From: Anastatus disparis
Lineage: Eukaryota > Arthropoda > Insecta > Hymenoptera > Eupelmidae
Assembly: GCA_017163975.1 (NCBI GenBank)
Contig: JAFFSR010000279.1
Location: 372,001-436,000, forward strand
DNA: 64,000 nucleotides
Direction of reading: 5' to 3'
Numbering within the stretch: position 1 is the first letter of the stretch; each line of letters begins with the position of its first letter. The translations under genes and the position numbers were made by a program. The notes beneath the pieces were generated by a model that was not told the origin of the DNA, ran no database searches, and saw only the letters and a list, made by a program, of their open reading frames with translations. Of this stretch, positions 1-12,006 are shown piece by piece.

Positions 1-819
1 TAAATAAATGAATAATTTGAAAATAATAAAAAATAAATTAAAATTAAAATGAAAAAATTGTTTAAATAATTAAATAGTAAAACATATAACAAATAGTAAT
101 GAGAAATAAAAAAAATAAAATCAAACAAAAATACAAATTTTAATAATATTTAAAAAATAAAAAAGGGAAGAAAAACGGGGCGCTTTGGGGCGTCAGACGT
201 TCTTCTAAGCCTTTCCGTGAGCTAACTAAATCTAAGTAAATAATAATGGTTTCTTAATGCTTGCACCTACAGAAATTTTAATAAATCAATACGAAAATAT
301 TTTTTGTGAGATAGCAAAAAATTAAGGAAAGCTTTTAAAAAAGGTGGATACAATCTTACATGGGATACTTTACAAAATATAAATTAAATTTCTCAAGAAA
401 AATAACTATAAGGATCACTGTAAGCTTTTTAAAATATTTGTGAAAAATCGAAATAGAAGCAACTCAATAAATTAACTAGTCAAATATTCGAGAAGGCTTC
501 GAGAAAGCTTTCAAGGTAGGCTTAAAAAACATTATACGAGCTGATTCACAAACCGCAAGAGTATTCTTTTATGATCAATGATGTTCTTTAAATGTAGGTA
601 AAGCAGAAATGTTTAACTTCTTATCTTACTTCAAATAATCAATGAACAGCTAAGCAAATAAATTAATTAGTTCGTAATTCATTTTTTAATATGAATAATT
701 ATTATTTTGCTCATTTAAAAATAATTTTTTCATATAAGAAAAATTATATTATTTAAAAATAAGTAAGAAATTGATTTCTTATTTTTCTTCTAAAAATCAT
801 ATGAATCGGTTTTTTCGCA
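1..819. other. AT-rich intergenic stretch, no gene seen
   Basis: Very AT-rich sequence with stop codons in all frames. I see no coding segment, RNA gene or clear repeat. It ends at the TTAA flank of the element that starts at 824. Confidence 0.6.
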
Positions 820-1329
820 TTAAGAGCAGGCCGGATTCGCTGTCATTGTCTAATTGAGATTTTTGTTATTTACTCAAGTATTAATCGGTATACCTGCAAA
901 TTAAAGGTTAAGCGCAGTAGATATTGTTATTACAAATATTTATGCACAAGAAGAAAAAAATCTATCGCTTTGTTTTTGAGAAAAGTAAGTAACGCGAAAA
1001 TATTATAAACGTAAACTTTTACGCTGGCATTACTTACTTTTCTCAAAAACAAAGCTGTGGATTTTTTTTTTCTTATGCATAGATGCCCACATAGCATGAA
1101 ATATTTATGAGAGCTTTCAGAAATATTTGCAAGGAAAGAATGAAAGATTTCAAACATCTTTCGATGAAAGATTGTTGAAAGCCCGCTATGTCCGCCTGGG
1201 GGACTGCAAATAAATATTTCAATGAAAGTTTTTTGAAAGATTTTAACAAGATTTTCTAAAATATTTCAAATAAATATTTAAGAAATATTTATGCAATATT
1301 TCGAAGAAATATTTAAACAATCAAATAAA

Positions 1330-2760
1330 TCTTTCATGAAAGATTTATGAAAGATATCAGCAATATTTACGGCAACATTTCAAGAAAATATTTATGAAAG
1401 ATTTCTACAATCTTTCATTGCAAGATTATCACAATTTTAAAAATCTTTCATGAAAGATTTATGAAATATTTCAACAATATTTACGAAAACATTTCAAGGA
1501 AATCTTTCTGAAAAATTGATGCCATATTTCGTTGCAAGATTACTATATTATATTTTGATACATTATACTTCTACATAAAATACATATCCGCATACATAAT
1601 TTTAAATTCACTTATAAAGTCGCATTTGTATTGGATAAGATAAGCGCTGAGCACGTATGCACTAATCAGAGCTTTTGCCTTATATAGTAAGTCAGCTATC
1701 CTCTTACCACTTGAGGACAAAACGCACTTTAAACGCGCGTCCTCCTATCGGCATGATTAGGAAACTCAATTGTTGCAGAAAAATAACTCCTGAAAATATT
1801 TCATTGAAAGATTTCTGAAATATTTTAACAATATTTCTAAATCATTTCGAATAAATATTTACATAATATATCATGGCCAGATTTAAGCAATCAAATAAAT
1901 CTTTCATTGCAATATTGTAACTATCATAAAAATATTCCATGAAAGATTTATGAAAGATTTCGGCAATATCAACAGTAATATTTCGGGAAAATATTTCTAA
2001 AATATTTCTACAATCTTTCATTGCAAGATTATCAGAGTTATAAAAATCTTTCATGAAAGCTTTATGAAAGATTTCAGAAATATTTACGGTAATATTTCAA
2101 GAAAATATTTATTAAAGATTTTCACAATCTTCCATTGCAAGATTATCATTGTTTTAAAAATCTTTTATGAAAGATTTATGAAAGATTTCAGCATTATTTA
2201 CGGTAATATTTCAAGAAAATATTCATCAAAGGTTTTCGCAATCTTTCATTGTAAGATTATCAAAGTTTTAAAAATCTTTCATGAAACATTTATGATAGAT
2301 TTCAGCAATATTTACAGTAATATTTCAAGAAAATATTTATTCAATATTCCTACAATCTTTCATTGCAAGATTATGAGAGTTACAAAAATCTTTCATGAAA
2401 TATTTATGAAAGATTTCAGCAATATTTACGGTAATATTTCAAGAAAATATTTATTAAAGATTTCCACAATCTTTCATTGCAAGATTATCACAGTTTTAAA
2501 AATCTTTCATGAAAGATTTATGAAAGATTTCAGCAACATTTACAGTAATATTTCAAGAAAATATTTATGAAATATTCCTACAATCTTTCATTGCCAGATT
2601 ATCAGAGTTACAAAAATCTTTCATGAAATATTTATGAAAGATTTCAGCAATATTTACGGTAATATTTCAAGAAAATATTTATAAAACATTTCTACAATTT
2701 TTCATTGCAAAATTACCACAGTTTTAAAAATCTTTTATGTAAGATTTATGAAAGATAGTG
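1330..2760. repeat. 114-bp tandem satellite inside the nested element
   Basis: The unit carries AAATCTTTCATGAAAGATTT, then CAGCAATATTTACGGTAATA, then TTCATTGCAAGATTATCA, and recurs at a spacing of 114 bp (for example near 2048, 2160, 2274, 2388, 2502 and 2616). Because 114 is divisible by three, one forward frame (2064-2570) stays open over more than four units and would encode a 38-residue repeat with NIYGNISRKYL and TIFHCKI in each unit. About 1545-1790 is unrelated sequence that interrupts the array. I do not regard the open frame as a gene. Confidence 0.85.
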
Positions 2761-3660
2761 TGAAGGTTTTTGGCTGAAGCATGGAGAACACAGGAGAGAA
2801 ATCTTTTATAAATCTTTCAAACAGGTTTCCTTAAAAATTTCTATGAAAGCTTCCAACAATCTTTCGTTGTAGTCTAAGTAAACAAAAAATCTCGCAGAGA
2901 AATATTGTTGAAAGATTTTATAAAATATTCCATGAAGCTTTCTTTGAGAGATTACTACTATATTTCCTTGCAATATTACATGAAATATTTATGAAATTTT
3001 GCGTCAAGATTTTTGGGAACAGCATGGAGAACGCTCAGGAGCAATCTTTCATAAATCTTTCAATTATGTTTCCTGAAAGATTTCGATGAAAGCTTCCAAC
3101 AATCTTTTATCGCAGTCTAAGTAAACCATAAATCTTGCAGAGAAATATTGTTGAAAGATTTCATGAAATATTCCGTCAAACCTTCTTTGTAAGATTGCTA
3201 CTACGTTTCGTTGCAATATTATATCAAAGATTTGTAAAAGATTGCGTGAAGGTTTCGAGGTACAGTAAGGGAAACGTATGGGAGAAATCTTGCATAAATC
3301 TTTCAAATATGTTTCCTGAAAGATTTCAATGAAAGCTTTCAACAATCTTTCATCGCAGTCTAAGTAAACCAAAAATCTTGCAGTGAAATATTGTTGAAAG
3401 ATTTATGAAATATTCCGTGAAGCCTTCTCTGTAAGATCACTAATATATTTCCTTGCAATGTTGCATAAAAGATTTATGAAAGATTGCGTAAAGTTTTCGA
3501 GGTACAGTTAGGAGAACGCCTGTGAGAAATCTTTCATAAATCTTTCAATCATTTTTCGTGGAAACTTTCTTTGAAAGCTTTCAGCAATCTGTCATTGTAA
3601 TATAAGTTAACCAATAATCTTGCAGAGACATATTGTTGAAAGATTTATGAAATATTGTTT
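2760..3660. repeat. 242-bp tandem repeat inside the nested element
   Basis: The landmark GTCTAAGTAAAC followed by a Cys-Arg-free AT-rich tract and TTGCAGAGAAATATTG occurs near 2873, 3115 and 3357, with a diverged copy near 3600, a spacing of 242-243 bp. Units also share ATGGAGAACG-like and TTTCCTGAAAGATTT segments. They contain the same TTTCATGAAA core as the 114-bp family, so the longer unit may be a rearranged higher-order form of it. Confidence 0.8.
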
Positions 3661-4226
3661 GTAATATTTCATCGAGATTTCATGAATTATTTCAATATAA
3701 TATTACTGTAATATTGCTGAAAGATTTCATTGAAAGATTTTTTAGTCGTTCGTTATATCTTGCTACGAAATATTTCAACAATATTTATAAAATATTTCTA
3801 AGAAATCTTTCACTGAAAGATTTTAAAATGTTTCACTGTTTTATTTCATGCTATGTGGGTGTTCATAATAATAATATCTATTGCGCTCAACCTTTAGTTT
3901 GAAGATACACCGATTAATACTTGAGTAAATAACAAACAACTCAATTGTTACTCGGTCGGTATCAGGTTCTACTCCGGCCTGTTGTTAAGTAACATAGATT
4001 TATTTAGGCCCGGTTTGTAGTGGTAGCGTACTGTGAAAAAAATATAATCTGGTGCTTTTTATAAAGCTTGTAAAAATAAACAAAATCGTATTAAAAAAAT
4101 TTTAACATAGTGACTGGCATGATTTTAATAAAAAAATATTTAAGCTGAATGATATAATTAATAAACAAATATACTACTATATAAATTATTTATTGAAATA
4201 AAATGTATTAAAAACTGTTTCTTTCA

Positions 4227-4432
4227 TTACGAGTTAAAAGAAAAGTTCATCTTTCTAGCTTTAATACTGGAAAATGCCTTTATCACATTTTTAAAATCTA
4301 TATTTTTAGCTATGTCATTTTTAATTGATGATATAGATACATTATCTGAGTTTTCTTTACTTATAGAAGAACGCAAATAAGTTTCAATCAATTTTAATTT
4401 CGAGAAATTTCTTTCTTCACTAGCAACATAAT
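4227..4432 (-). pseudogene. hAT transposase C-terminal (dimerisation) fragment
   Basis: The reverse strand encodes about 68 residues beginning VASEERNFSKLKLIETYLRS and ending at a stop at 4227. The pattern S-x-E-R-x-F-S-K-L-K-L-I-x-x-Y-L-R-S followed by a serine/isoleucine-rich helix and KARK is the conserved C-terminal dimerisation region of hAT transposases and their domesticated relatives. Everything upstream is missing: the reading frame runs straight into the ACACAT repeat array at about 4433, which yields a meaningless VCVYVYM translation. The fragment is therefore a truncated relic. The family call rests on motif recognition by eye. It could also come from a hAT-derived host gene, but no intron or other domain is visible. 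Confidence 0.7.
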
Positions 4433-5742
4433 CATACACACATACACATACACGCATACACATACAGACAAACACATAGATACGAACACGTACACACATA
4501 CTTATACACATAAACACATACACATACACGCATACACATAGAAACATACACATACACACAAACACATACACACATGAACTTACTCACATACACTCACGCA
4601 CTTACTCCAACACACGTACAAATACACATATACATACGGACACATATACATAAATGTACACACATGAACAAACATGCTTACACACATGCACATACACCCA
4701 TACACATAACTCATACATATACATACATATACAAACATACACATAGTCACATTAAAATGGACGCATACACATAGTCACATAAAAATAAACGCATACACAT
4801 ACACGTATGAATATACACAGATACACATATACAAATACACTTTACAGGTGCACATACACACATACACATATTAACATACACATAAACTTACCCACGTTTA
4901 CTTACGCGCGTAGACATACGCATATAAACATAGATACATACACATACACACATAAATGTACACGCATACACATACATAGACATACACACATACGTATACA
5001 TACATATACAAACACATAAACACACATACACATACACACATACTTATACACACATGAACATACCCATATACACACATACACATACACACACATCTACGCA
5101 TACACATACACACATAGAAAAAAAACATACACATACACACATTCACATACGCACATAGACGAACACGCATATATACATACACATACACACATACACACAT
5201 ACACATACACACAAACACATACACACATACACATTCACACATACAAATACACACGTAGACACAGGTACATACGTTTACGAGTACACATATGTTTATACAC
5301 ATACAAACGTACACGTACACACATACACACGTGGACATAGAAACATGCACATACACACATTAACTTTTTACATAAACATACAGACAACACACACATACCT
5401 ATACACACATACACATACACACATACGCTAACACAGATACACATACACACATGCACATACACGCATACACATACACACATACGCTAACACAGATACACAT
5501 ACACACATACAAATGCATAGATACACAACGACTATACAAATAGACACTTAAACAAACACGCATACGTATACACACATACACATACACACATACACATACA
5601 CACTAACATATATACACATACACATACACACGTACATATACCCACGTACACATGCATACGTACCCATACACACATAATCATACAAACATACACATACATA
5701 CATACACGTACACACATACATATACACATAAATACATATATC
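4433..5742. repeat. Degenerate ACACAT/ACATAC hexanucleotide array
   Basis: About 1.3 kb built almost entirely of imperfect ACACAT, ACATAC and ACGCAT units with scattered TTACAC and ACGTAC variants. It is open in several frames on both strands only because of its composition; I treat those frames as artefacts. It abuts the hAT fragment on its left and stops at about 5740 in unrelated sequence. Confidence 0.9.
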
Positions 5743-6599
5743 GTAGGTTTTGAGGACCTTTGATAGATACAACGTAGACTTTGGGGACCTTTCGAGAGAA
5801 CGAGGACCAGGTCCTCAATCTCTCAATGTTATTTGTATATCTATATATATGAATTAAGATTCTTACACGAAATAAGAAAAATTATTTCTTTAGGTGAAAT
5901 TAAAAAACTTGTATATTTCGAAAAATTTGTTGTAAAATGACCTTAAGGTCCTTTATTTTAAGGGTTACATACATTTCTATAAGAAAGGAGGAATTATTTC
6001 TTTAGTTAAAAGTGAGAAAATTTTTGAAAAAAAAATGTACTGTGAAATTACCTCAAGGTCCCCAATCTCTACGTTACATACGTTTATAAATATATAATTA
6101 AATACATTTTTTACAATTTTTCAATATATATATCATGAATTTATGAAATGCAAAAGAAGCAATTTCGTAGAATTTAAAGAAGCATGGAACAGACAGCCTC
6201 GTCTGCGCGCGCAAGCGCCACATGTCACGTGACGCTTCGAGAATAAAAGCAAGCGATACTTACTGTTTTGGGATACACAAACTCTTAATATTTTTCTTTG
6301 ATTTACTAAATATGATAGATACATCTGTTTATAAAATCTTTTCTTCTGTTATGTTTGTTTGTACTTATAAATATGAATGTACAAACTTATAACTAAAAAG
6401 TTTAAAAATTTTTTTATTTCTCTCACAATTTTACAAGTTATATGTTTATTCTATTTTTTTCACTGCATCACTTTTACTGTGATTTTTTTTCACTATTAAC
6501 TCTCAATTTTATTATTAATAAATCATTATGAACTATTATTTATTTAATGTATATTTTAAAAATGTATTTAATACGAAAAAGACCATTATGAAATTTGAA
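5743..6599. other. AT-rich spacer with two diverged GGACCTT-containing repeats
   Basis: No gene is seen. Two diverged units of about 90 bp begin near 5879 and 5989 with ATTATTTCTTTAG. They contain ACCTTAAGGTCC or ACCTCAAGGTCC and end at GTTACATAC. Similar GAGGACCT words occur near 5750-5810. Confidence 0.45.
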
Positions 6600-7122
6600 T
6601 AAGCGCGGGACTTAACTATGCGGCGCCGATCGTCTAACGCGCCTGTTTATGTTCTCAAGTTTACACTACTATCTTTTCCAAACACATCGGCGCTCACTTC
6701 GTACTAAAGAGTTTAGTTGTATCCCAACTTACTATAGCATATTGAGTATTTCCCCGGGGATATATTACTTGTTCATATATCCCCGGGGAAATAAGCTGAC
6801 AGCAAATATACTTCAGTACGAAATATCAGAAACAAAATACAGCGGCGCTGCGAGCGCAACTATAAGAGACCTCAATACCCATTTGACTGGCCCACTACAT
6901 ACGACGCCCTCTACTGCTTACTACAGCATAAACATATATACGTACACATACACACCTACGCATACACACGTACACTTACACACGCACATATATACGATTA
7001 CACATACGGACGTACACATACAAACGTCCACATACACGCGTGTACATACGCACGTTTACATACACACATTCACAAACACTCGGACACATACACACGTTCA
7101 CATCCACATGTACACAAACACA
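6600..7122 (+). repeat. Left arm of a near-perfect 0.52-kb inverted duplication
   Basis: This arm, starting TAAGCGCGGGACTTAACTAT, is repeated in inverse orientation at 7829-8349. By eye the two differ by a single 2-bp length change in an ATATAT run. The first 320 bp are unique sequence; the rest is ACACAT-type repeat. At 6747-6793 lies a hairpin with a stem of about 19 bp containing TTTCCCCGGGGATATAT and a 9-base loop. A 242-codon open frame starts at 6649 but becomes ACACAT-encoded after codon 95, so I do not call it a gene. Confidence 0.85.
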
Positions 7123-7678
7123 CGTACCCATCCACACGTACACAAACACATGTACAGATATACACTTATACATACGTACGTACACATTTACAGGTCGACA
7201 TACACACGTATAGGTATACATGTACTCATACACGCATACACATACACGTATACACATAAATGCATATACATACACGCATCCACATACACGCATACACGTA
7301 CACCATTATACATATTTACATACATATACAAACATGCACATTCGCACATACATATACACATACAAACATGCACATAAGACATACACATACGCATATACAC
7401 ATAAACATACAAACATAGACATTGAACATAAACATACACATACACACATATTCATATACATACACACATACACATAAACATACAAACATAGACATTGAAC
7501 ATAAACATACACATACACACATACTCATATACATACACACATACACTTATACACACCTTTTTTGTTCGGAAATATATTATTTGATCTCTTCACTCATTCA
7601 TATATACTCTTGCAGTTATACACATACAGTTATATACATTAAATACATACTCTATATACACATACACATACTTATACA
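6931..7678. repeat. Second ACACAT-type hexanucleotide array
   Basis: Imperfect ACACAT, ACATAC and ACGTAC units, partly inside the left arm and continuing through the loop of the inverted duplication. Within it a segment of about 74 bp containing AACATAGACATTGAACATAA is present twice in direct succession (about 7401-7474 and 7475-7548), a recent local duplication. Confidence 0.85.
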
Positions 7679-7828
7679 CCTTTATGGCTTAAGACTTTAT
7701 TATATTATAATTAGTTTGTAGACTTAAGTAGCTTCTAGGCAGAAGAAAAAATTTCTTTAATGACAAATATTGCTACGGTTCTATTAAAGTTGAGGATTAA
7801 AACTCTTTCTTTTTTCCTTGCGATTTCG

Positions 7829-8349
7829 TGTTTGTGTACATGTGGATGTGAACGTGTGTATGTGTCCGAGTGTTTGTGAATGTGTGTATGTAAACGTGCG
7901 TATGTACACGCGTGTATGTGGACGTTTGTATGTGTACGTCCGTATGTGTAATCGTATATGTGTGCGTGTGTAAGTGTACGTGTGTATGCGTAGGTGTGTA
8001 TGTGTACGTATATATGTTTATGCTGTAGTAAGCAGTAGAGGGCGTCGTATGTAGTGGGCCAGTCAAATGGGTATTGAGGTCTCTTATAGTTGCGCTCGCA
8101 GCGCCGCTGTATTTTGTTTCTGATATTTCGTACTGAAGTATATTTGCTGTCAGCTTATTTCCCCGGGGATATATGAACAAGTAATATATCCCCGGGGAAA
8201 TACTCAATATGCTATAGTAAGTTGGGATACAACTAAACTCTTTAGTACGAAGTGAGCGCCGATGTGTTTGGAAAAGATAGTAGTGTAAACTTGAGAACAT
8301 AAACAGGCGCGTTAGACGATCGGCGCCGCATAGTTAAGTCCCGCGCTTA
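7829..8349 (-). repeat. Right arm of the near-perfect inverted duplication
   Basis: Reverse complement of 6600-7122, including the CCCCGGGG hairpin (8156-8202). The loop between the arms is about 706 bp. No target-site duplication is obvious: the left flank is ATTTGAA and the right flank CTGGTG. It may be a foldback element or a palindromic segmental duplication. The near identity means recent origin or gene conversion. Confidence 0.85.
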
Positions 8350-8355
8350 CTGGTG

Positions 8356-8655
8356 CACTGAAAAATAAGTGGGAAAGAAGCACTACCATCGGTAACGAAA
8401 CTATAGTCTTTTCGTTTCGTGCGCACAGAGTGCCACTGCGGGAAAACAGTGGTGCCACTGTGGGACGAGAGGAGTACTTCGCATGACGCCAAACGAAATC
8501 CCACGTGAGTGGGAATACACATGCACAACAAAAAGAGCTCTTAGCTTCGAAAGTGGGGCGTCACGTTCCCCATGAGAGAAAGCATTAGCATTCTTACGGT
8601 TTCGTGGAGCAGAAGTACTTCGAGGGACTCGTGGACTACCACTTATTTTTCAGTG
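8356..8655. mobile_element. 300-bp MITE with CACTGAAAAATAAGTGG ends
   Basis: A 17-bp perfect terminal inverted repeat (8356-8372 and 8639-8655) encloses a non-coding interior that is more GC-rich than its surroundings. TG flanks both ends and could be a 2-bp target duplication. No protein is encoded. Superfamily not assigned. Confidence 0.7.
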
Positions 8656-10131
8656 TGTATACACGTAGACTAATACAGATACATTTGTATCCAGTTCTAC
8701 ATACTTTTGCGGACATACACATAAACATACACTTATATACATACACATACACGCTTATACATACAAGCATGGTTTAAGTCATAATTACATTATAATTAGA
8801 GTCTAGACTTGACTAGTTTCTAACGGAACTTAATAGAGATTGCTGTCGTGCGTTGGCAATAGAATGTCCGTCAAAATACAATGTAAACTACTGCTACTGC
8901 GTTGACGAACGCTTGAGTCATCGCGTAGCCCTTTTATGTCTAGACACGCACGTAGGAAAACTAGCTAGAGAGGATAAATCAAGCTCACTAACTACGCAAC
9001 TCACCGTGGCGTAGGTTTACTTATGGCAAGCTTGCCTTAACATGTTTTCGTTACAATACGTTTTTATTTCCTTTATTTGATTGTAATCAAACGTTTCAGT
9101 TATCTTATGTTAAACACAAATATCTTTTCTGAGTGTAAAATTTTTTTAGATAAGTTGTTTTTTATTCTTACTTAAGTACAAATGGTCAATATTTTCTGTT
9201 CCTCAAAAAAGGTTTTTTTTTAAAGTTATAAAAATGCATAACTTTTTATAATTCATTTAATGAAAATAGAAATAGAATAATAAATCTTATTTCATCCCGA
9301 GAAGTATAATATTAAATATACCTGAAAAATAAATAACTTCACGGTTTTAAACTCCGTAAAAGTGCATTTAAAATAAAAATAACATTAAATATAATTAGTA
9401 TTTCAAAAAATTGCTATTTTTTTATATTTTTTTAAATATATATATATTTTTATTTTATCAATTTCCATTTCCTAAACAAAAAAATTAATAATTCTCTTCA
9501 ACAAACGTAATACCTTTCAGTTCTTACTCAACAACATTTTGACTAAACTTTCAATAGTTGAATTATTTTTGTTAGTCAAAAAATGACATTTTCTAAACTT
9601 ATATAGGATTATGATAACATTCTTTTTCAATTAATTTTTAGAAAATAATTTTTTCTTTTAATATTCACAAAACATAAAAATCGAATGATCTCTATTTTTC
9701 AACATAGCATGAACGGTTTTAACGGAATGTCAAAGTTGTTGAAATTCAGTTTTGCTTTTTTTATTTAATTGTAATTTTTAAAAATTTATTATTTGAGCAA
9801 ACGTAATGACCTGTCCGCACTAAAGCTATGCTGATACAATAATTTTTATTAGAATAAAAATTGAATTGAACTTGTTATCTTTTTATGAACTCTGAATGAA
9901 AATTAGTTATCAAGCCCGATAAACCTAACCTCAAAGTAGTATACATCGAAAATTTGCTCATAACTTTTTATGTATAATGTTTTGGTAAATTTCTTGACTT
10001 GCTCCGCACTCGAGATCAATATTAAAAATTTTGTTATTTGCCAAAACAATTCGATTCTACGCACTATTCATTTATAAGCTTTAAATGCAAATATTATCAA
10101 GAGGGAGAGAACTCCGGCATGCCGTTAAAGT
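8656..10131. other. Non-coding stretch between two elements
   Basis: From 8656 to about 8825 there is a short ACACAT-rich tract followed by TTTAAGTCATAATTACATTA. This resembles the segment 7560-7745 in order and wording, so the two flanks may be old copies of each other. From 8830 to 10131 I see AT-rich sequence with no coding segment, RNA gene or strong inverted repeat. Confidence 0.45.
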
Positions 10132-10135
10132 TTAA

Positions 10136-10811
10136 GGGGGCCAAATACTATTAGAAGCTGAAAAAAATGTATAATTTGATATAAATTGCTAATGTTTAAA
10201 CTTTAACTCATTTCATATAAAGATTCATTTAATCTTATACATTTTTGGCTTAAAACATTTTCTATATCTTGAGAATTGAAGTGGTGGTGCTCGCTGAAAG
10301 TCTGGAACAAAAAACTCTTTACCACAAGGTTTTTTCATGAGGTTTTATTGGATTCACTTAAAATTTTATTGAGATATTTAAAATTATAGTAAAATCCATA
10401 TAAGTGTAGAACATTCATACAAAATTCAAATAATTTAAAAATTAAAAAAAAAAAACAATTAAAAAAAATTTTTTTTATTAATTATTATAAATAATAAGTG
10501 AATAAATAAATAGAAATAAATTAATTCGAAATCTGCTCCACTTATATGGATTCTACTATAATTTTGAATATCTTCACAAAATTTCAAGTAAATCCAATGA
10601 AAACTCATGAAGAAACCTTGCGGTAAAGAGTTTTCGCTCCAGACTTTCAACGAGCACCACCACTTCAATTCTCAAGATATAGAAAATGTTTTGAACAGTA
10701 AAATGTTTGAAATTGAATGTATTTTTATATGAATTCAATTATTTTTAAACATCAGCAATTTACATTAAATTATACATGTTTTTTTTCAGCTTTTAATAGT
10801 ATCTGGCCCCC
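10136..10811. mobile_element. TTAA foldback element, GGGGGCC family, copy 1
   Basis: TTAA at 10132-10135 and 10812-10815 flanks ends GGGGGCCAAATACTATTA and its inverse. The arms extend over most of the 676 bp and include AGTGGTGGTGCTCGCTGAAA, found inverted near 10640. A second copy with the same ends lies at 30850-31536. No open frame of note is present. The TTAA duplication suggests mobilisation by a piggyBac- or Kolobok-type transposase. Confidence 0.8.
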
Positions 10812-10815
10812 TTAA

Positions 10816-12006
10816 GTAACACAGAGATTAATTATTTAAGAAGAATTGAAAATTCTCTCAGAAAAATAACTATATTGCATTACCTCTGAGTGCTTGCTTT
10901 GTTAATTTTTTTTTGTATGAAAATCACTTTTATTGAATTTAAAAGCCAAGCATCGAGGCTAGGAACACGGAGTTCCATCGAGGCTTTAAGCACAGGATGT
11001 TATGACGTAGCAGCGCTCCTAAAATAAGTTAGAATATTTTTTAAGTTTAATATTGTTCAATGTTAGAAGGTTTTTCGAAATTTGACCGTGTAAATTGTGG
11101 TTTAGGATACCGACCTTTCGTGAAAATTACAGATTACTTCATTAGGGTAACCCAGGATCTGATAATTCAGACTATCCTATTACTATATGTAGCGGTAGAA
11201 TTCCAAAAGACCCTCTAACAATGTCTAACATTCACCGTGAAAGTTTTCAATTCAAACATTAATATTTTTCCAGTAGAGTCATAAAATTAGACCCTTAAAA
11301 TTCATAATTGATGAATCTTATTTGATTAGGAAAGCCTCACAGTTAAATTTAATATTAATGGTTCTATAAGAATAATACGAAAACATTAATAGAGTAATTT
11401 ACGGATTGGACCTGTCTTAACATTTAAAAAAAATAAAGTGAGTAACTTACTGCAAAATAAAGTGGTCAGTAACAATAATAAAGTAATCTCAGTTTTATAA
11501 AAGGAAACGAGTCGCAAAAGGGTCGCCCTATTGAGAATTGTGAAATGCCAATGTTTTTTTAAATTATATTATTATTAAATTTGATCTAAGTAACAAGAAG
11601 AGTATTTGACCTCCTGAAAAAGGATTTGGTTAAAACTGCAGGATATGATTCTTTAAGGGAAAAAAATTCACCCTTGTTTTTTCTTTTGTGCTAATAGGGC
11701 CCTATAGATGGAAATATAGACATTTCTTCGAAAATATAGAAAGAAGAAGCGTTTATATGAACTTGAATAACTAAACAACTAAAACTCTTACAGAAAAATG
11801 TATAGAAAATAGAAGAAAGTACAAAGTATAACTTTGATTTAAGCTTTGATGCATTAAACAGGGATGCGACAAAAAAGACGAGGGCAAAAACACATTTTCT
11901 TCCGAGGCTAACATATGACTTTTTCACACGGAAGATATCAAGAATATTCAATATCAAATTGATGTGTATATAAAAATACAAATTATAATCCTCTCAAATT
12001 AAAAAA
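10816..12006. other. Non-coding stretch, no gene recognised
   Basis: Mixed AT-rich sequence. The longest reverse-strand open frame (11691-11981, 96 codons) has no recognisable motif and no support as a gene. I see nothing else. Confidence 0.4.

Larger units (their letters stand above)
1086..3859. mobile_element. Nested TIR element filled with tandem repeats
   Basis: The ends are inverted copies of CCCACATAGCATGAAAT (starting 1086, ending 3859). The flanking dinucleotide TG occurs on both sides. Collapsing one TG gives AGATGTTCATAAT, matching the empty site AGATATTCATAAT at 41501-41513 except for one base, so a 2-bp target duplication is likely. The interior has no transposase and consists of two tandem-repeat families, about 1330-2760 (114-bp unit) and about 2760-3660 (242-bp unit), rich in the palindrome TTTCATGAAA. 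I cannot assign the ends to a known superfamily. Confidence 0.6.
824..3984. mobile_element. TTAA-flanked TIR element enlarged by a nested insert
   Basis: The left end reads GAGCAGGCCGGA and the right end is the inverse form TCCGGCCTGTTG. Both are bounded by TTAA (820-823 and 3985-3988), the duplication typical of piggyBac-type insertion. The outer parts (824-1085 and about 3860-3984) match the short element at 41244-41638 almost base for base, including an internal hairpin around 945-1080 whose arms contain TTTGTTTTTGAGAAAAGTAA. That short relative lacks everything between about 1086 and 3859, so the 2.8-kb core here is a secondary insertion. No transposase is encoded, so the element is non-autonomous. 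The superfamily is inferred from the TTAA target only. Confidence 0.75.

Noticed and set aside
4574..5772. Many open frames rich in Tyr-Thr-His or Cys-Val-Tyr
   Set aside because: All are translations of the hexanucleotide array and its complement.
6649..7377. 242-codon open frame in the left palindromic arm
   Set aside because: After about 95 codons it is only translated ACACAT repeat. The identical frame in the right arm is explained by the inverted duplication.
10459..10668. Small reverse-strand protein
   Set aside because: It lies wholly inside the arms of a non-coding TTAA foldback, with a similar palindrome in the second copy.
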